A DNA stretch of 64,000 nucleotides from contig JACVZW010000030.1 of NCBI GenBank assembly GCA_014654775.1, forward strand, positions 248,001-312,000. The letters run 5' to 3'. Every line of letters starts with the position of its first letter. The first letter of the stretch is position 1. The DNA comes from Paracoccaceae bacterium. GTDB taxonomy: Bacteria > Pseudomonadota > Alphaproteobacteria > Rhodobacterales > Rhodobacteraceae. A program made the translations under genes and the position numbers. This document shows, in pieces, positions 1 to 9,165 of this stretch. The notes under the pieces were generated by a model. The model saw only the letters and a list, made by a program, of their open reading frames with translations, did no database searches and had not been told where the DNA came from.

Positions 1-686
1 TCCAGCTTCTGAAGGAAGTAGTCGTCCGGCGTGCTGCTCGGGGCGTAGCCGCCGATCAGGCCGAGCTGGGGCAGGAAGTTGCCGGTCAGCTGCAGCGAGA
101 TGAAGAGCGCCGGGATCGTATAGGCGATGATCAGAACGACATACTGTGCCACCTGCGTATAGGTGATGCCCTTCATGCCGCCGAACACCGCATAGGCGAA
201 CACGACCGCCGAGCCGATCAGAAGGCCCGTCGTCGTCGACACTTCGAGGAAGCGCGCGAAGGTCACGCCCACGCCCACCATCTGCCCGATCACGTAGGTG
301 ATCGAGATGACGAGAAGGCAGATCACGGCCACCATGCGGGCGGAGGTCGAGTAGAAGCGGTCGCCCACGAATTCCGGCACAGTGAACTTGCCGAACTTGC
401 GCAGATAGGGCGCAAGCAGCAGCGCCAGCAGCACGTAGCCGCCGGTCCAGCCCATCAGGAAGACCGAGTTGTTGTAGCCCCCGAAGGCGATCAGACCCGC
501 CATCGAGATGAAAGAGGCCGCCGACATCCAGTCTGCCGCCGTGGCCATGCCGTTCATGACCGGGGGAACACCCTGGCTGGCGGCATAGAATTCAGCCGTC
601 GATCCGGCACGTGCCCAGAAGGCGATCCCGAAATAGAGCGCGAAGGACGCACCGACGACGATGAGGTTAAGGGTAAACTGATCCAT
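1..686 (-). CDS. Sodium:solute symporter (acetate/monocarboxylate type), 3' part outside window
   Basis: This is the N-terminal 228 residues of an inner-membrane sodium:solute symporter (SSS family), probably importing acetate or another short monocarboxylate. Several hydrophobic helices are visible, beginning near residues 5-25. Family-like segments follow, such as [15 protein letters not shown] and [17 protein letters not shown], as in the ActP/VC_2705-type permeases. The ATG at 684-686 sits 7 nt after the stop of the DUF4212 gene, the usual small-subunit partner. The same strand carries adk and acs upstream, so uptake, activation and AMP recycling are probably co-expressed. The C-terminus lies beyond base 1. 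Substrate is inferred from context only. Confidence 0.88.
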   Translation of the reverse strand, partial: MDQFTLNLIVVGASFALYFGIAFWARAGSTAEFYAASQGVPPVMNGMATAADWMSAASFISMAGLIAFGGYNNSVFLMGWTGGYVLLALLLAPYLRKFGKFTVPEFVGDRFYSTSARMVAVICLLVISITYVIGQMVGVGVTFARFLEVSTTTGLLIGSAVVFAYAVFGGMKGITYTQVAQYVVLIIAYTIPALFISLQLTGNFLPQLGLIGGYAPSSTPDDYFLQKL

Positions 687-693
687 TTTCCGC

Positions 694-951
694 TTACTCC
701 TCGACGCCGTGTTCTTTGTCGAGCTTGTTCATCTTTGCCGCGTAGGCGAAGATCAGCACGAGAAAGACGTAGATCGAACCGTTTTGCGCAAACCAGAATC
801 CAAGATCGGCGCCGCCGACCGAGATTCCCGAAAGCGCCGGACGCAGGAGAATGCCCAAGCCGAAAGAGCAGACGAACCAGATCACCATCGAGATGGTGAT
901 GACCCGGATATTCGCTGCCCAATAGGCGTTGGACGATGTCTTGTCCGCCAT
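694..951 (-). CDS. DUF4212 small subunit of sodium:solute symporter
   Basis: An 85-residue membrane protein with two predicted helices (about residues 16-36 and 52-71) and a short charged C-terminus. It matches the DUF4212 family, recurrently encoded directly upstream of VC_2705-type sodium:solute symporters and thought to be their small subunit, comparable to YjcH beside ActP. I chose the ATG at 951 because GGGAG lies about 9 nt upstream. An in-frame GTG eleven codons earlier has no better ribosome site. It ends 7 nt before the symporter start, so the two are almost certainly co-translated. Confidence 0.85.
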   Translation of the reverse strand: MADKTSSNAYWAANIRVITISMVIWFVCSFGLGILLRPALSGISVGGADLGFWFAQNGSIYVFLVLIFAYAAKMNKLDKEHGVEE

Positions 952-1026
952 GAGTGCTACTCCCTGAGGTTTCTTTGTCTCCACTTCCGCGCCCCCCTTA
1001 TTGGCGGGGGATGCGGCCTCCCTTCA

Positions 1027-1713
1027 TCAGGCTGAAACGCGGCTTACGATGGCGGAAAGCGCGCTGCGGATGTCGGCGATGGCACCCATCGCGTCGATCC
1101 GTTCCAGCACGCCCTTGCCTTCGTAATAGGCGATCAGCGGAGCCGTCTGGGCGTGATAGGCCTTGAGCCGCTCACGCACCGTTTCGGCGTTGTCGTCGGC
1201 CCGGCGCTTGAACGCCGTGCCGCCGCATTTGTCGCAAGTGCCCGCCACGGCGGGCTGCTTGAATTCGTCATGATAGCCTTCGCCGCAGGCGGCGCAGGTG
1301 TAGCGGCCTGCCACGCGAGCCACCATCGCCTCGTCATCCACTTCGAGGCTGATTGCGGCGGTGACCTTCTGGCCTGCCGCGGCAAGGAGGGTGTCGAGTG
1401 CGGCTGCCTGCCCGTCGGTGCGGGGAAAGCCGTCGAGGATGACGCCCTTGGCCACATCGGGGGCTGCCATGCGGTCCTTCAGAATGGCCAGAACGATGGC
1501 ATCGGAGACGAGCTGCCCCGCCTCCATCACCGCCTTGGCCTGACGTCCCGCCTCGGTGCCCGCGGCGACGGCCGCGCGCAAGAGATCGCCCGTGGACAGC
1601 TGGATCAGACCGAAATCCTCTTCCAGCATGCGGGCCTGCGTGCCCTTCCCGGCCCCGGGAGGGCCGAGCAGGATCAGGACGGCGGGTTGGGTGAGGACGT
1701 CAGACACGACCAT
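1027..1713 (-). CDS. adk: Adenylate kinase, zinc-LID type
   Basis: Adenylate kinase (228 aa), interconverting AMP plus ATP and two ADP in the cytosol. The P-loop GPPGAGKGT is at residues 17-25, the AMP-binding segment STGDLLRA near 40, and DGFPRT near 94-99. The LID carries a four-Cys zinc site: C140-x2-C143 and C160-x2-C163. The start ATG shares its first base with the last base of the acs stop (TGATG arrangement). Acs releases AMP and pyrophosphate, so coupled Adk would return AMP to the adenylate pool. This may be a second adk copy besides the usual one in the ribosomal protein region, which the window cannot show. Confidence 0.95.
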   Translation of the reverse strand: MVVSDVLTQPAVLILLGPPGAGKGTQARMLEEDFGLIQLSTGDLLRAAVAAGTEAGRQAKAVMEAGQLVSDAIVLAILKDRMAAPDVAKGVILDGFPRTDGQAAALDTLLAAAGQKVTAAISLEVDDEAMVARVAGRYTCAACGEGYHDEFKQPAVAGTCDKCGGTAFKRRADDNAETVRERLKAYHAQTAPLIAYYEGKGVLERIDAMGAIADIRSALSAIVSRVSA

Positions 1714-3677
1714 CAGCTCCGGTTCATCCGGTTCTCGATCAACTCGTCGACCACGGAAGGATCGGCCAGCGTCGAGGTATCGCCCAGCGCGGCGAAGTCG
1801 TTCTCGGCGATCTTGCGCAGGATGCGGCGCATGATCTTGCCCGAGCGGGTCTTGGGCAGGCCGGGGGCCCATTGGATGAGGTCGGGCTTGGCGATGGGGC
1901 CGATTTCGGTGCGGACCCAAGCCTCCAGTTCCTTGCGGAGTGCGTCAGTCGGTTCCTCGCCCTTCATCAGGGTGACATAGGCATAAATGCCCTGCCCTTT
2001 GATATCATGCGGATAGCCCACGACGGCGGCCTCGGCGACCTTAGGATGGGCGACGAGGGCGCTTTCCACCTCGGCCGTGCCCATGCGGTGACCCGAAACG
2101 TTGATGACGTCATCGACGCGGCCGGTGATCCAGTAATAGCCATCCGCATCGCGGCGGCAGCCGTCACCGGTGAAGTAATAGCCGCGATACTGAGAGAAAT
2201 AGGCCTCTTCAAACCGGGCATGATCACCCCAGAGGGTGCGCATCTGGCCCGGCCAGCTGTCGGCGATGCAGAGGACGCCATCGGCGGCGGTTTCGGTCTG
2301 TTCCTGCGCGGTCGCGGGATCGAGGATGACCGGCTTCACGCCGAAGAAGGGCTTGGTGGCCGAACCCGGCTTTTGCGGGATCGCCCCCGGCAGCGGAGTG
2401 ATGAGGTGGCCACCGGTTTCCGTCTGCCAGAAGGTATCGACGATGGGGCAGCGGCCCTTGCCGACATGGGTGTTGTACCAGTTCCACGCCTCGGGGTTGA
2501 TCGGTTCGCCCACCGAACCCAGCAGCCGCAGCGAGGACAGATCGTGCTTTTCCACCCATTCTGCGCCGAGCCCCATGAGCGAGCGGATCGCGGTGGGGGC
2601 GGTGTAGAATTGCGTCACCTTGTGCTTGGCGCAGACTTCCCAGAAGCGGCCCGCATCGGGGAAGGTCGGCACGCCTTCGAACATGATCGTGGTCGCGCCA
2701 TTCGCGAGCGGGCCGTAGACGATGTAGCTGTGGCCCGTGACCCAGCCCACATCAGCGGTGCACCAGAAGACATCGCCATCGTGGTAGTCGAAGGTCATCT
2801 GATGCGTCATCGACGCATAGACCAGATAGCCGCCGGAGGTGTGTACCACGCCCTTCGGCTTGCCGGTCGAGCCGGAGGTGTAGAGGATGAAGAGCGGGTC
2901 TTCGGCGCCCACTTCGGTATAGGCGCAATAGGCCGAGGTTTCGGCCATTTCGGCCTTCAGGTCGAAGTCGCGGCCTTCGGTCCAATGCGTCTGGTCGCCC
3001 GTATGCTTCACGACAAGGCACTTCACCCGGTCCGAGCAATGCAGAAGGGCCTGATCGGTATTGGCCTTGAGCGGGGTCTTCTTGCCGCCGCGCGGGGCGA
3101 AATCGGCGGTGATGACGACCTTCGCCTCGGAGTCGTTGATGCGGTTCGCAAGCGCGTCAGGCGAGAAGCCGCCGAACACGACCGAATGGATCGCGCCGAT
3201 CCGGGCGCAGGCCAGCATGGCATAGGCCGCCTCGGGGATCATCGGAAGGTAGAGGACGACGCGGTCGCCCTTCTTGACCCCGTGGTTCTTCAGCACGTTC
3301 GCCATGCGGCAGGTCTGCTCCAAGAGCTGGGCATAGGTGATGTGCTGGGCGGGGGTCTTGGGATCATCGGGTTCCCAGATGATCGCGGTCTGGTTGGCGC
3401 GGTGCATCATGTGGCGGTCGATGCAGTTGGCGCTGACGTTCAGCGTGCCGTCTTCGTACCACTTGATCGAGACCTTGCCGAAGTCGAAGGTGGTGTCCTT
3501 GACCTTGGTGTAGTTCTGGATCCAGTCGATCCGCTTGCCCTGTTCGCCCCAGAAGGCGGCGGGGTCGGCGACGGAGGCCGCATACATCCGCTCATATCCC
3601 GCGGCATCGACATGGGCCTTGGCAATGAATTCGGCGGGGGCCGAATAGACCCCCGTCTGCTGCACGGTATCCGCCAT
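1713..3677 (-). CDS. acs: Acetate--CoA ligase (AMP-forming)
   Basis: Acetyl-CoA synthetase (654 aa, normal family length), converting acetate, ATP and CoA to acetyl-CoA, AMP and PPi. Visible motifs are the ATP-binding loop [13 protein letters not shown], the adenylation segment WQTETGG, the hinge region GYYFTGD, and the C-terminal [14 protein letters not shown]. The lysine of the last motif is the one acetylated in the family. The start at 3677 is supported by GGAGG seven nt upstream; an upstream in-frame start lacks a site. It is the first gene of a minus-strand series with adk, DUF4212 and the symporter. The 5' region carries an FNR-type box and paired inverted repeats. Confidence 0.96.
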   Translation of the reverse strand: MADTVQQTGVYSAPAEFIAKAHVDAAGYERMYAASVADPAAFWGEQGKRIDWIQNYTKVKDTTFDFGKVSIKWYEDGTLNVSANCIDRHMMHRANQTAIIWEPDDPKTPAQHITYAQLLEQTCRMANVLKNHGVKKGDRVVLYLPMIPEAAYAMLACARIGAIHSVVFGGFSPDALANRINDSEAKVVITADFAPRGGKKTPLKANTDQALLHCSDRVKCLVVKHTGDQTHWTEGRDFDLKAEMAETSAYCAYTEVGAEDPLFILYTSGSTGKPKGVVHTSGGYLVYASMTHQMTFDYHDGDVFWCTADVGWVTGHSYIVYGPLANGATTIMFEGVPTFPDAGRFWEVCAKHKVTQFYTAPTAIRSLMGLGAEWVEKHDLSSLRLLGSVGEPINPEAWNWYNTHVGKGRCPIVDTFWQTETGGHLITPLPGAIPQKPGSATKPFFGVKPVILDPATAQEQTETAADGVLCIADSWPGQMRTLWGDHARFEEAYFSQYRGYYFTGDGCRRDADGYYWITGRVDDVINVSGHRMGTAEVESALVAHPKVAEAAVVGYPHDIKGQGIYAYVTLMKGEEPTDALRKELEAWVRTEIGPIAKPDLIQWAPGLPKTRSGKIMRRILRKIAENDFAALGDTSTLADPSVVDELIENRMNRS

Positions 3678-3793
3678 CTGTGTTCCTCCACCAGCCTTAC
3701 GGGGCTTGTCGCGGGCCGCTTTCGCCGCCCCCACCGATCGCATCCATCACGCCCCCGCGATCAGATTTGATTGCAGTTAATCCACAACAAGCC

Positions 3794-3809
3794 ATTGATG
3801 TCCATCAAT
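3794..3809. promoter_or_regulatory. FNR/FnrL-type operator upstream of acs
   Basis: The sequence ATTGATGTCCATCAAT contains TTGAT-N4-ATCAA, an exact match to the FNR-family consensus, centred about 124 nt upstream of the acs start codon. The window also encodes an FNR-type regulator with an ETLSR recognition helix at 19168-19986. That this site controls acs is inference. Confidence 0.7.
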
Positions 3810-3814
3810 AATTC

Positions 3815-3861
3815 TGTAAATGGCTTTACGGAAAGTGGCGAGTGATGTAAATTTATTTACA
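3815..3861. promoter_or_regulatory. Paired TGTAAA-N4-TTTAC(A) inverted repeats upstream of acs
   Basis: Two copies of one motif are visible: TGTAAATGGCTTTAC at 3815-3829 and TGTAAATTTATTTACA at 3846-3861. Their centres are 31 bp apart, about three helical turns, so a dimeric regulator could occupy the same DNA face. A further half-site TGTAAA lies near 3889. The cognate factor is unknown; spacing of four excludes the TyrR pattern, which has six. Confidence 0.5.
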
Positions 3862-4041
3862 AAACGCCTGTAAGCCGCGCCGGAACCTGTAAAAATTCCG
3901 TGAAGGCGCGGCGGGCGGCGGCGGGGCGCGGCACGATTTGTCGCAGCCCTGATGTGCCGCAAATGGCCCGTCGCCGTGCCTTGGCTATGCGCAGCCAAGG
4001 TGCGGAGCCCGGCGCACGGAGACTGAGTCGCAGCGGCGGCG

Positions 4042-5676
4042 TCAGGCCCGGTCAACGCGCAGGCGGAAGCGCTGGATCTTGCCGGTCTGCGTCTTGGGCA
4101 GGGCGGGGGTGAAGACCACGCGGCGGGGGTATTTGTAGGGGGCGATGACCGCCTTCACATGGTCCTGCAGCAGCTTGACCATCAGCGCATCACCCGCCTG
4201 CCCTTCGGCCAGCACGACATGCGCCTCGACGATCTGGCCACGCTCTTCGTCCGGCGCGCCGATGACGGCACATTCAAGGACGGCGGGGTGGGACAGCAGC
4301 GCCGCCTCCACCTCTGGCCCGGCGATGTTATAGCCTGCGGAGATGATCATGTCGTCGGAGCGGGCGGCAAAGTGGAAACGCCCCTCGTCATCCTGCCAGA
4401 AACTGTCGCCCGTCAGGTTCCAGCCGTCTCGCACGTAGTTGGTTTGGCGGACATCGGCCATATAGCGGCACCCTGTGGGGCCGCGCACAGCCAAGCGCCC
4501 CACCTGCCCGCGCGGGAGTTCGGCCATGTCGGGGCCGACGATGCGCGCCTCGTAGCCGGTGACAGGGCGGCCGGTGCAGCCGGGGCGGTGGTCGTCAAAA
4601 CGGTTGGTGAGGAAGATGTGCAGCATCTCGGTCGCGCCGATACCGTCGAGCATGGGTTTGCCGGTGCGGGCGATCCATTCGTCATAGACGGGGGCGGGCA
4701 AGGTTTCGCCCGCGCTGACGGCGGCGCGGAGGGAGGAGAGATCGGCCCCGTCGGCCATCGCCTTGAGCATGACGCGATAGGCGGTGGGGGCGGTGAAGCA
4801 GATGGTGGCGCGGTGTTCTTCGATGATCTGGATGAGGTTCGGGGGGCTGGCCTGTTCCAGCAGGGCCGCCGCCGCGCCGAAGCGCAGGGGGAAGATGGCA
4901 AGGCCACCCAGCCCGAAGGTGAAGGCAAGGGGCGGTGAGCCCACGAAGATGTCGTCGGGGGTGACGCCCAGCACCTCGCGCGCATAGCCGTCGGCGATGA
5001 TCAGGAGGTCGCGGTGGAAATGCATCGTGGCCTTGGGTTCGCCCGTCGTGCCGGAGGTGAAGCCCAGAAGCGCCACATCGTCGCGACCCGTGGGGGGCGG
5101 GGTGAAGCGAACAGGCTTTTTCAGCGCGATGCGGTCCAATTCGGCATCGTGGTTGGCGGTGCCGTCGAAGCCCACGACCGTGCGGAGAAAGCGGCTGCCC
5201 TTCTGGCAGGCCACCAGTTCCTCCATCAGCCGCGTATCGCAGAGGGCATGGGTGATGCGGGCCTTGTCGACGATGGCCGACAATTCGCCCGCGCGCAGCA
5301 TGGGCATTGTGTTGACGACCACAGCGCCCGCCTTGGTGGCGGCGAGCCAGCAGGCGACCATGGCGGGGTTGTTGGCGGACCGGATGAGGACGCGGTTGCC
5401 GGGTTTTACTCCGTATTCTTCGACCAGCGCATGCGCGATGCGGTTGGACCAGTCGGTGAGTTCCTTATAGGTGCGCGACCGGCCATTGCCGATCAGCGCG
5501 ATGCGGTCACCGAAGCCGCGCTCGACCATGCGGTCGGTGAGTTCCACCGCGGCGTTGAGCCATTCGGGATAGGCAAAGCCGTCACGCGGCAGGTCGGGCC
5601 ATTGGTCCGGTGGGGGAAGCGTGTCGCGGGTGAAGCTGTCTTCGTGGCCTGAGGGGCCGAGGGCGAGGTCGGTCAT
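4042..5676 (-). CDS. Aryl-CoA ligase (benzoate / 2-aminobenzoate-CoA ligase-like)
   Basis: A 544-residue AMP-forming acyl/aryl-CoA ligase. The adenylation loop FTSGTTGEPKATMHFH is near residue 190, the family segment GIGATEML in the middle, and the C-terminal catalytic lysine motif PKTQTGKIQRFRLR near the end. Overall pattern and length resemble benzoate- and 2-aminobenzoate-CoA ligases rather than fatty-acid ligases. It is the last gene of the minus-strand catabolic operon, separated from the permease by 76 nt that contain a 12-bp hairpin. Start at 5676 with AAGGTG upstream. The actual aromatic acid cannot be read from sequence; an aminated aromatic or heteroaromatic acid fits the neighbours. 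Confidence 0.85.
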   Translation of the reverse strand: MTDLALGPSGHEDSFTRDTLPPPDQWPDLPRDGFAYPEWLNAAVELTDRMVERGFGDRIALIGNGRSRTYKELTDWSNRIAHALVEEYGVKPGNRVLIRSANNPAMVACWLAATKAGAVVVNTMPMLRAGELSAIVDKARITHALCDTRLMEELVACQKGSRFLRTVVGFDGTANHDAELDRIALKKPVRFTPPPTGRDDVALLGFTSGTTGEPKATMHFHRDLLIIADGYAREVLGVTPDDIFVGSPPLAFTFGLGGLAIFPLRFGAAAALLEQASPPNLIQIIEEHRATICFTAPTAYRVMLKAMADGADLSSLRAAVSAGETLPAPVYDEWIARTGKPMLDGIGATEMLHIFLTNRFDDHRPGCTGRPVTGYEARIVGPDMAELPRGQVGRLAVRGPTGCRYMADVRQTNYVRDGWNLTGDSFWQDDEGRFHFAARSDDMIISAGYNIAGPEVEAALLSHPAVLECAVIGAPDEERGQIVEAHVVLAEGQAGDALMVKLLQDHVKAVIAPYKYPRRVVFTPALPKTQTGKIQRFRLRVDRA

Positions 5677-5712
5677 GGCACACCTTGGCGGAACGGTTGG
5701 GATAGGGGGGGT

Positions 5713-5740
5713 GCGGGGGGGCGGATGGCCGCCCCCCCGC
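5713..5740. other. Intercistronic GC hairpin between permease and CoA ligase genes
   Basis: A perfect inverted repeat with 12-bp arms (GCGGGGGGGCGG and its complement) around the loop ATGG. It lies between the permease stop (5753) and the ligase start (5676). No T-run follows on the minus strand, so it is more likely an mRNA processing, stability or attenuation element than a simple terminator. Confidence 0.7.
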
Positions 5741-5752
5741 CTTGGCGAAAGG

Positions 5753-7216
5753 TTAGGCGCGGTTTTGGCCCATGCGGGCAAAGCTCGCGGGATCGGCCTT
5801 TTCCAGCCGGAGCGCAGCCAGCCAGCCCACCAGCGCGGCCAGTGGGATGAGCGCGGGCAGGATCCAGCTGAGCCCGCCGCCTGCCGTTCCCGTCAGATCG
5901 CCGAAATTGGCGAAGATATAGAGGAACAGCGCGGCCATGATCACGCCCGAGACCGCGGGCAGGACCAGCGTGGACATCACCGGCGCCTCGCCCGCAGGCT
6001 GACGGCGGAAGAAGACGATGACGGCAAGCGAGGTCACCACCATCATCCCCAAGACGCCCAGCGTGCCGACTTGGCTGATCCATGTGAACATGTTCAGCAC
6101 CGGATCGAGACCCAGCCCTGCGAAGATGGCCAGGACAACCAGCGCGCCGATCGACTGGACGACCGAGCCGATATGCGGGCTGGAATGGGTGTCATGGGTG
6201 CGGCCGAAGGCGGCGGGCAAAAGCCCCTCGCGCCCCGCAACATAGCTGTAGCGGGCGATGTAGTTGTGGAAGGCCGAGAGCGCGGCAAAGAGGCTGGAGA
6301 CCAAGAGGATGCCCGCGATGGGGGGCACGGGGCCGCCGACATACATGTCGGCCAGCATGAAGAAATACTCGGTCGGATCGGCCAGACCGCCAATGGTGGG
6401 AATGAGGTTTTCCGCCCCCACACCCGCGATCATCAGCCATGTGGTGAAGACGAAGAAGAGACCGATCATGAGCACGGACAGGTAGGTCGCGCGGGGGATG
6501 GTCTTTTCGGGATCGCGCGCCTCTTCGGCGTAGATCGTCGTTGCCTCGAAGCCAATGAAGGAGCCGAGGCAGAAGAGGATCGCCGCGGTGAGGGACCCCG
6601 AGAAGATGGCATTGGCGTCGAAGATGTTGACGGAAAGCCCGCCTGCATCCGCTGCCCCGCCGGCGGCGAGGATGGCGAAATCGACGATCAGAACGATGAG
6701 GTATTCGAGCGCCACCAGCACGATCAGCACCTTGGCCGACAGATCGACCTGACGGTAGCCGAGGATGCCGACAAGGGCGATGGCGATCAGGCTCCAGCCC
6801 CACCAGGGCAGGTTGATGCCGAAGCTGCCGAAGACGCCCGCCGAGATGCCGCCGAGAAGGCCGATCAGGCCGAATTGCATGGCGTTATAGGCCGCCAGCG
6901 CGGTGAAGGCCGTGGCCCCGGCCCAGCGCCCGCCAAGCCCGCGCGCGGCATAGGCGTAGAAGGCGCCCGCGTTCTTGACATGCCGCGACATGGCCACGTA
7001 GCCCACCGCAAAGGCGAGCATGACCAGCGTCATGAAGAGGAAGGTCGCGGGCACGCCCGTGCCATTGCCGATGAGGAAGGCGATGGGCACCGCCCCCGCC
7101 ACCCCGGTAAGGGGTGCCGCCGCCGAAATCACCATGAAGGTGACGGCGAGCAACCCCAGCGAGTTTCGGCGAAGCTGGTTCGCCCCGCCCCCCGCAGTCC
7201 CTGTTCCTTGTCCCAT
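5753..7216 (-). CDS. APC-family amino acid/amine permease
   Basis: A 487-residue inner-membrane transporter with about twelve hydrophobic segments. The N-terminus (NSLGLLAVTFMVISAAAPLT) is characteristic of the amino acid-polyamine-organocation (APC) superfamily, as is the mid-protein FIGFEATTIYAEEARDP. It would import the substrate of the surrounding catabolic operon. Pairing an APC permease with a glutamine-synthetase-like ligase recalls PuuP-PuuA of the putrescine pathway. Start at 7216 is backed by AAGGAG six nt upstream. It follows the flavin reductase after a 90-nt gap and precedes the CoA ligase. Substrate unknown. Confidence 0.88.
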   Translation of the reverse strand: MGQGTGTAGGGANQLRRNSLGLLAVTFMVISAAAPLTGVAGAVPIAFLIGNGTGVPATFLFMTLVMLAFAVGYVAMSRHVKNAGAFYAYAARGLGGRWAGATAFTALAAYNAMQFGLIGLLGGISAGVFGSFGINLPWWGWSLIAIALVGILGYRQVDLSAKVLIVLVALEYLIVLIVDFAILAAGGAADAGGLSVNIFDANAIFSGSLTAAILFCLGSFIGFEATTIYAEEARDPEKTIPRATYLSVLMIGLFFVFTTWLMIAGVGAENLIPTIGGLADPTEYFFMLADMYVGGPVPPIAGILLVSSLFAALSAFHNYIARYSYVAGREGLLPAAFGRTHDTHSSPHIGSVVQSIGALVVLAIFAGLGLDPVLNMFTWISQVGTLGVLGMMVVTSLAVIVFFRRQPAGEAPVMSTLVLPAVSGVIMAALFLYIFANFGDLTGTAGGGLSWILPALIPLAALVGWLAALRLEKADPASFARMGQNRA

Positions 7217-7306
7217 TCGTAGCTCCTTGTTGGTTATGGGCCACGGTCTTTGCGCCGCGTGCCCCAGGGTGACCCCGGCCTCTGACGGGCCGGTGGATGG
7301 TATGTG

Positions 7307-7825
7307 TCAGACCTCGTGCCCGGGCAGATGCACCGCCCTCCGATAGGCGCGCTGGCCATAGAGCAGCGCGGCCGGTTGGTCCGACAGCCGGACGGCATGG
7401 ACACGTCCGACGATGATGTGATGCGTCTCCCACAGAAGGGCGGTGGCGAGGCGGCATTCGAAAACCGCCGTCGCGCCCGCAAGGATCGGCTGGCCCAAGG
7501 CGCCGGCGCTCCAATCCGCGCGGGCGAAGCGGGCGGCGTGGTAATTCCCGCCCCGTCCGGCGAAAAGGTCGGACAGCGCCTGCTGATCTTCGGCCAGAAG
7601 ATTGGCGCAGAAGGCGCGGTTCTTCAGGATCGCGGCGGCGGCGGGGCTTTGATTATGGATGCAGGCCAGAAGCGAGGGCTGGTCCCCATCCGCCGAGACG
7701 GAGGTGAGCGAGGAGAGCGTGACCCCTGCCCTGCCCCCGTCACCATCGGTGGTGGCAACGGCGACAAAGGTCGCCGCGCGGCTCATGCCTTCTAGAAAGC
7801 GGGCGCGGAGATCCTCCATCCCCAT
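7307..7825 (-). CDS. Flavin reductase-like FMN-binding protein
   Basis: A 172-residue protein of the HpaC/flavin reductase-like family, which supplies reduced flavin to two-component monooxygenases. Visible family features are the N-terminal SRAATFVAVATTD, TLSSLTSVSADG, the segment LLACIHNQSPAAAAI and a central FCANLLAEDQQALSDLFAG. Its start codon overlaps the stop of the glutamine-synthetase-like gene by one base, so expression is coupled. The only gene in the operon that could plausibly use reduced flavin is the acyl-CoA-dehydrogenase-fold protein at 11133-12476. The partnership is inference. Confidence 0.85.
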   Translation of the reverse strand: MGMEDLRARFLEGMSRAATFVAVATTDGDGGRAGVTLSSLTSVSADGDQPSLLACIHNQSPAAAAILKNRAFCANLLAEDQQALSDLFAGRGGNYHAARFARADWSAGALGQPILAGATAVFECRLATALLWETHHIIVGRVHAVRLSDQPAALLYGQRAYRRAVHLPGHEV

Positions 7826-9165
7826 CAGCCCAGATCGAAGAAGCGTTCGAGTTCCACATCGGGAACCTTGCGGCGGAATTCATCGTACTGCCCTTCGCGG
7901 GTGGCGGTGAAGGCCTCGACAAAGCGCGGTCCGAGCCAATCCATCGCGAAGGCGGACCCGCGCAGGCGATCGATCGCGTCGGGCATGGAACGGGCGAAAT
8001 CGCGCGCGGGGGTCTGAGCATAGCCCGAGCCCAGCGTTTCGGGATCGGGTTCGGCCTGTTCCAGAATGCCCGCCACGCCTGCCGCAAGGGTGGCGGCGGT
8101 GGTGAGGTAGGGATTGGTATCGGCGCCGGGAAGGCGGTTTTCCACCCGCAGGCTGCCCGCATCATGGCCCACGACCCGAAAGCAGGTGGTGCGGTTCTCA
8201 TATCCCCAGGTCAGGCCGGGAGGGGCGAAGGTGCCGGGGGCGAAACGGCGATAGCTGTTGACCGTGGGCTGAAAGATCAGGGTCATGTCGCCGATGTATT
8301 TCTGCAGGCCCCCGAGGAAGTGCAGGAAGGTCCGGCTGATGCCATTCCTCGCACCCGGATCGTGAAAGAGCGGCTGGCCCGCGCGGTTCTTGAGGCTGAT
8401 ATGAAGGTGGATCGACTGGCTGTCGGCCTGTTCGTTCCAGCGCGGCATGAAGGTCACCGACCGCCCCTGACGCAGGGCCAGCGCGCGGATGAAGTTCTTC
8501 AGAAGGACAAGCTGGTCGGCGGGTTCAAGCCCTTCGCCCGCGCCGATACAGGCCTCCATGAAGCCTGCGCCGATCTCTTCATGCATCTTGGCAAGGTCGA
8601 TTTTCAGCGCCTCGCACATCGCGGCGATGGCTTCGTACCATTCGGTCTGGACGGCCTGATAGATCGTCAAGTCGTGGCTGGCATGCTGGGTCGCGGGTTT
8701 GAGGTTGCGATACCCCTTGGCGCGGGCGCTTTCGGGGCTTTCGTCGAAGAGGGTGTATTCCAGTTCCATCCCGTATTTCGGGATGAACCCGGCCTCGGCG
8801 GCGCGGGTGAGGACGGATTTCAGGATGGCGCGGGGGCAGAGCTTTGCGCTTTCACCCGTGAAGTTCGACAGGACCAGAAGGTCATGCCCCGGCTTCGACC
8901 AGGGCAGGCGGCGGGTCGTGGCGGGGTCAAGCTGTAGGGGGTCGTCGTGGAAATCGCCCGTTTCGTCGTTCACGCCGGGGATCGTGAGCAGCACGTCGGT
9001 CGGGTCGAGCGACAGTTGTGCAGGCGCCATGCCCATGCCGTTCTTGGCAATGCCCTTCAGGTTGCTGACCGACACCATCTGCCCGCGCAGCAGGCCGTTG
9101 GTATCCGCCATAGCCACGGTGGCGAAGCGGCTGGAAGGATCGGCGAGGTAGTCGTCGAGTGTCAT
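7825..9165 (-). CDS. Glutamine synthetase-like gamma-glutamyl ligase
   Basis: A 446-residue member of the glutamine synthetase superfamily. Metal and ATP-site motifs are present: GMELEYTLFDES, the HLHISL strand, ENRTTCFRV and ENRLPGADTNPYL. It resembles the PuuA, IpuC and gamma-glutamylanilide synthase branch, which joins glutamate to an organic amine instead of ammonia. In this operon it probably gamma-glutamylates an amine brought in by the APC permease. Its ATG overlaps the TetR stop by four bases (ATGA), and its own stop overlaps the flavin reductase start. It is unlikely to be the housekeeping GlnA, given its sequence and setting. Confidence 0.85.
   Translation of the reverse strand: MTLDDYLADPSSRFATVAMADTNGLLRGQMVSVSNLKGIAKNGMGMAPAQLSLDPTDVLLTIPGVNDETGDFHDDPLQLDPATTRRLPWSKPGHDLLVLSNFTGESAKLCPRAILKSVLTRAAEAGFIPKYGMELEYTLFDESPESARAKGYRNLKPATQHASHDLTIYQAVQTEWYEAIAAMCEALKIDLAKMHEEIGAGFMEACIGAGEGLEPADQLVLLKNFIRALALRQGRSVTFMPRWNEQADSQSIHLHISLKNRAGQPLFHDPGARNGISRTFLHFLGGLQKYIGDMTLIFQPTVNSYRRFAPGTFAPPGLTWGYENRTTCFRVVGHDAGSLRVENRLPGADTNPYLTTAATLAAGVAGILEQAEPDPETLGSGYAQTPARDFARSMPDAIDRLRGSAFAMDWLGPRFVEAFTATREGQYDEFRRKVPDVELERFFDLG

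Larger units (their letters stand above)
3678..4041. promoter_or_regulatory. acs promoter region, gene-free
   Basis: These 364 bases between the CoA ligase stop and the acs start hold no plausible gene. Bases 3770-3890 are AT-rich against the surrounding GC-rich DNA and contain at least three inverted repeats, listed separately. Because the upstream gene runs in the same direction, these sites can only serve the acs transcript. Confidence 0.7.

Noticed and set aside
1872-3770. Long plus-strand open frame (about 630 codons) antisense to acs
   Set aside because: It mirrors the codon structure of acs, has no recognisable domains, and is Arg/Gly/Asp/His biased as expected for antisense frames in GC-rich genes.
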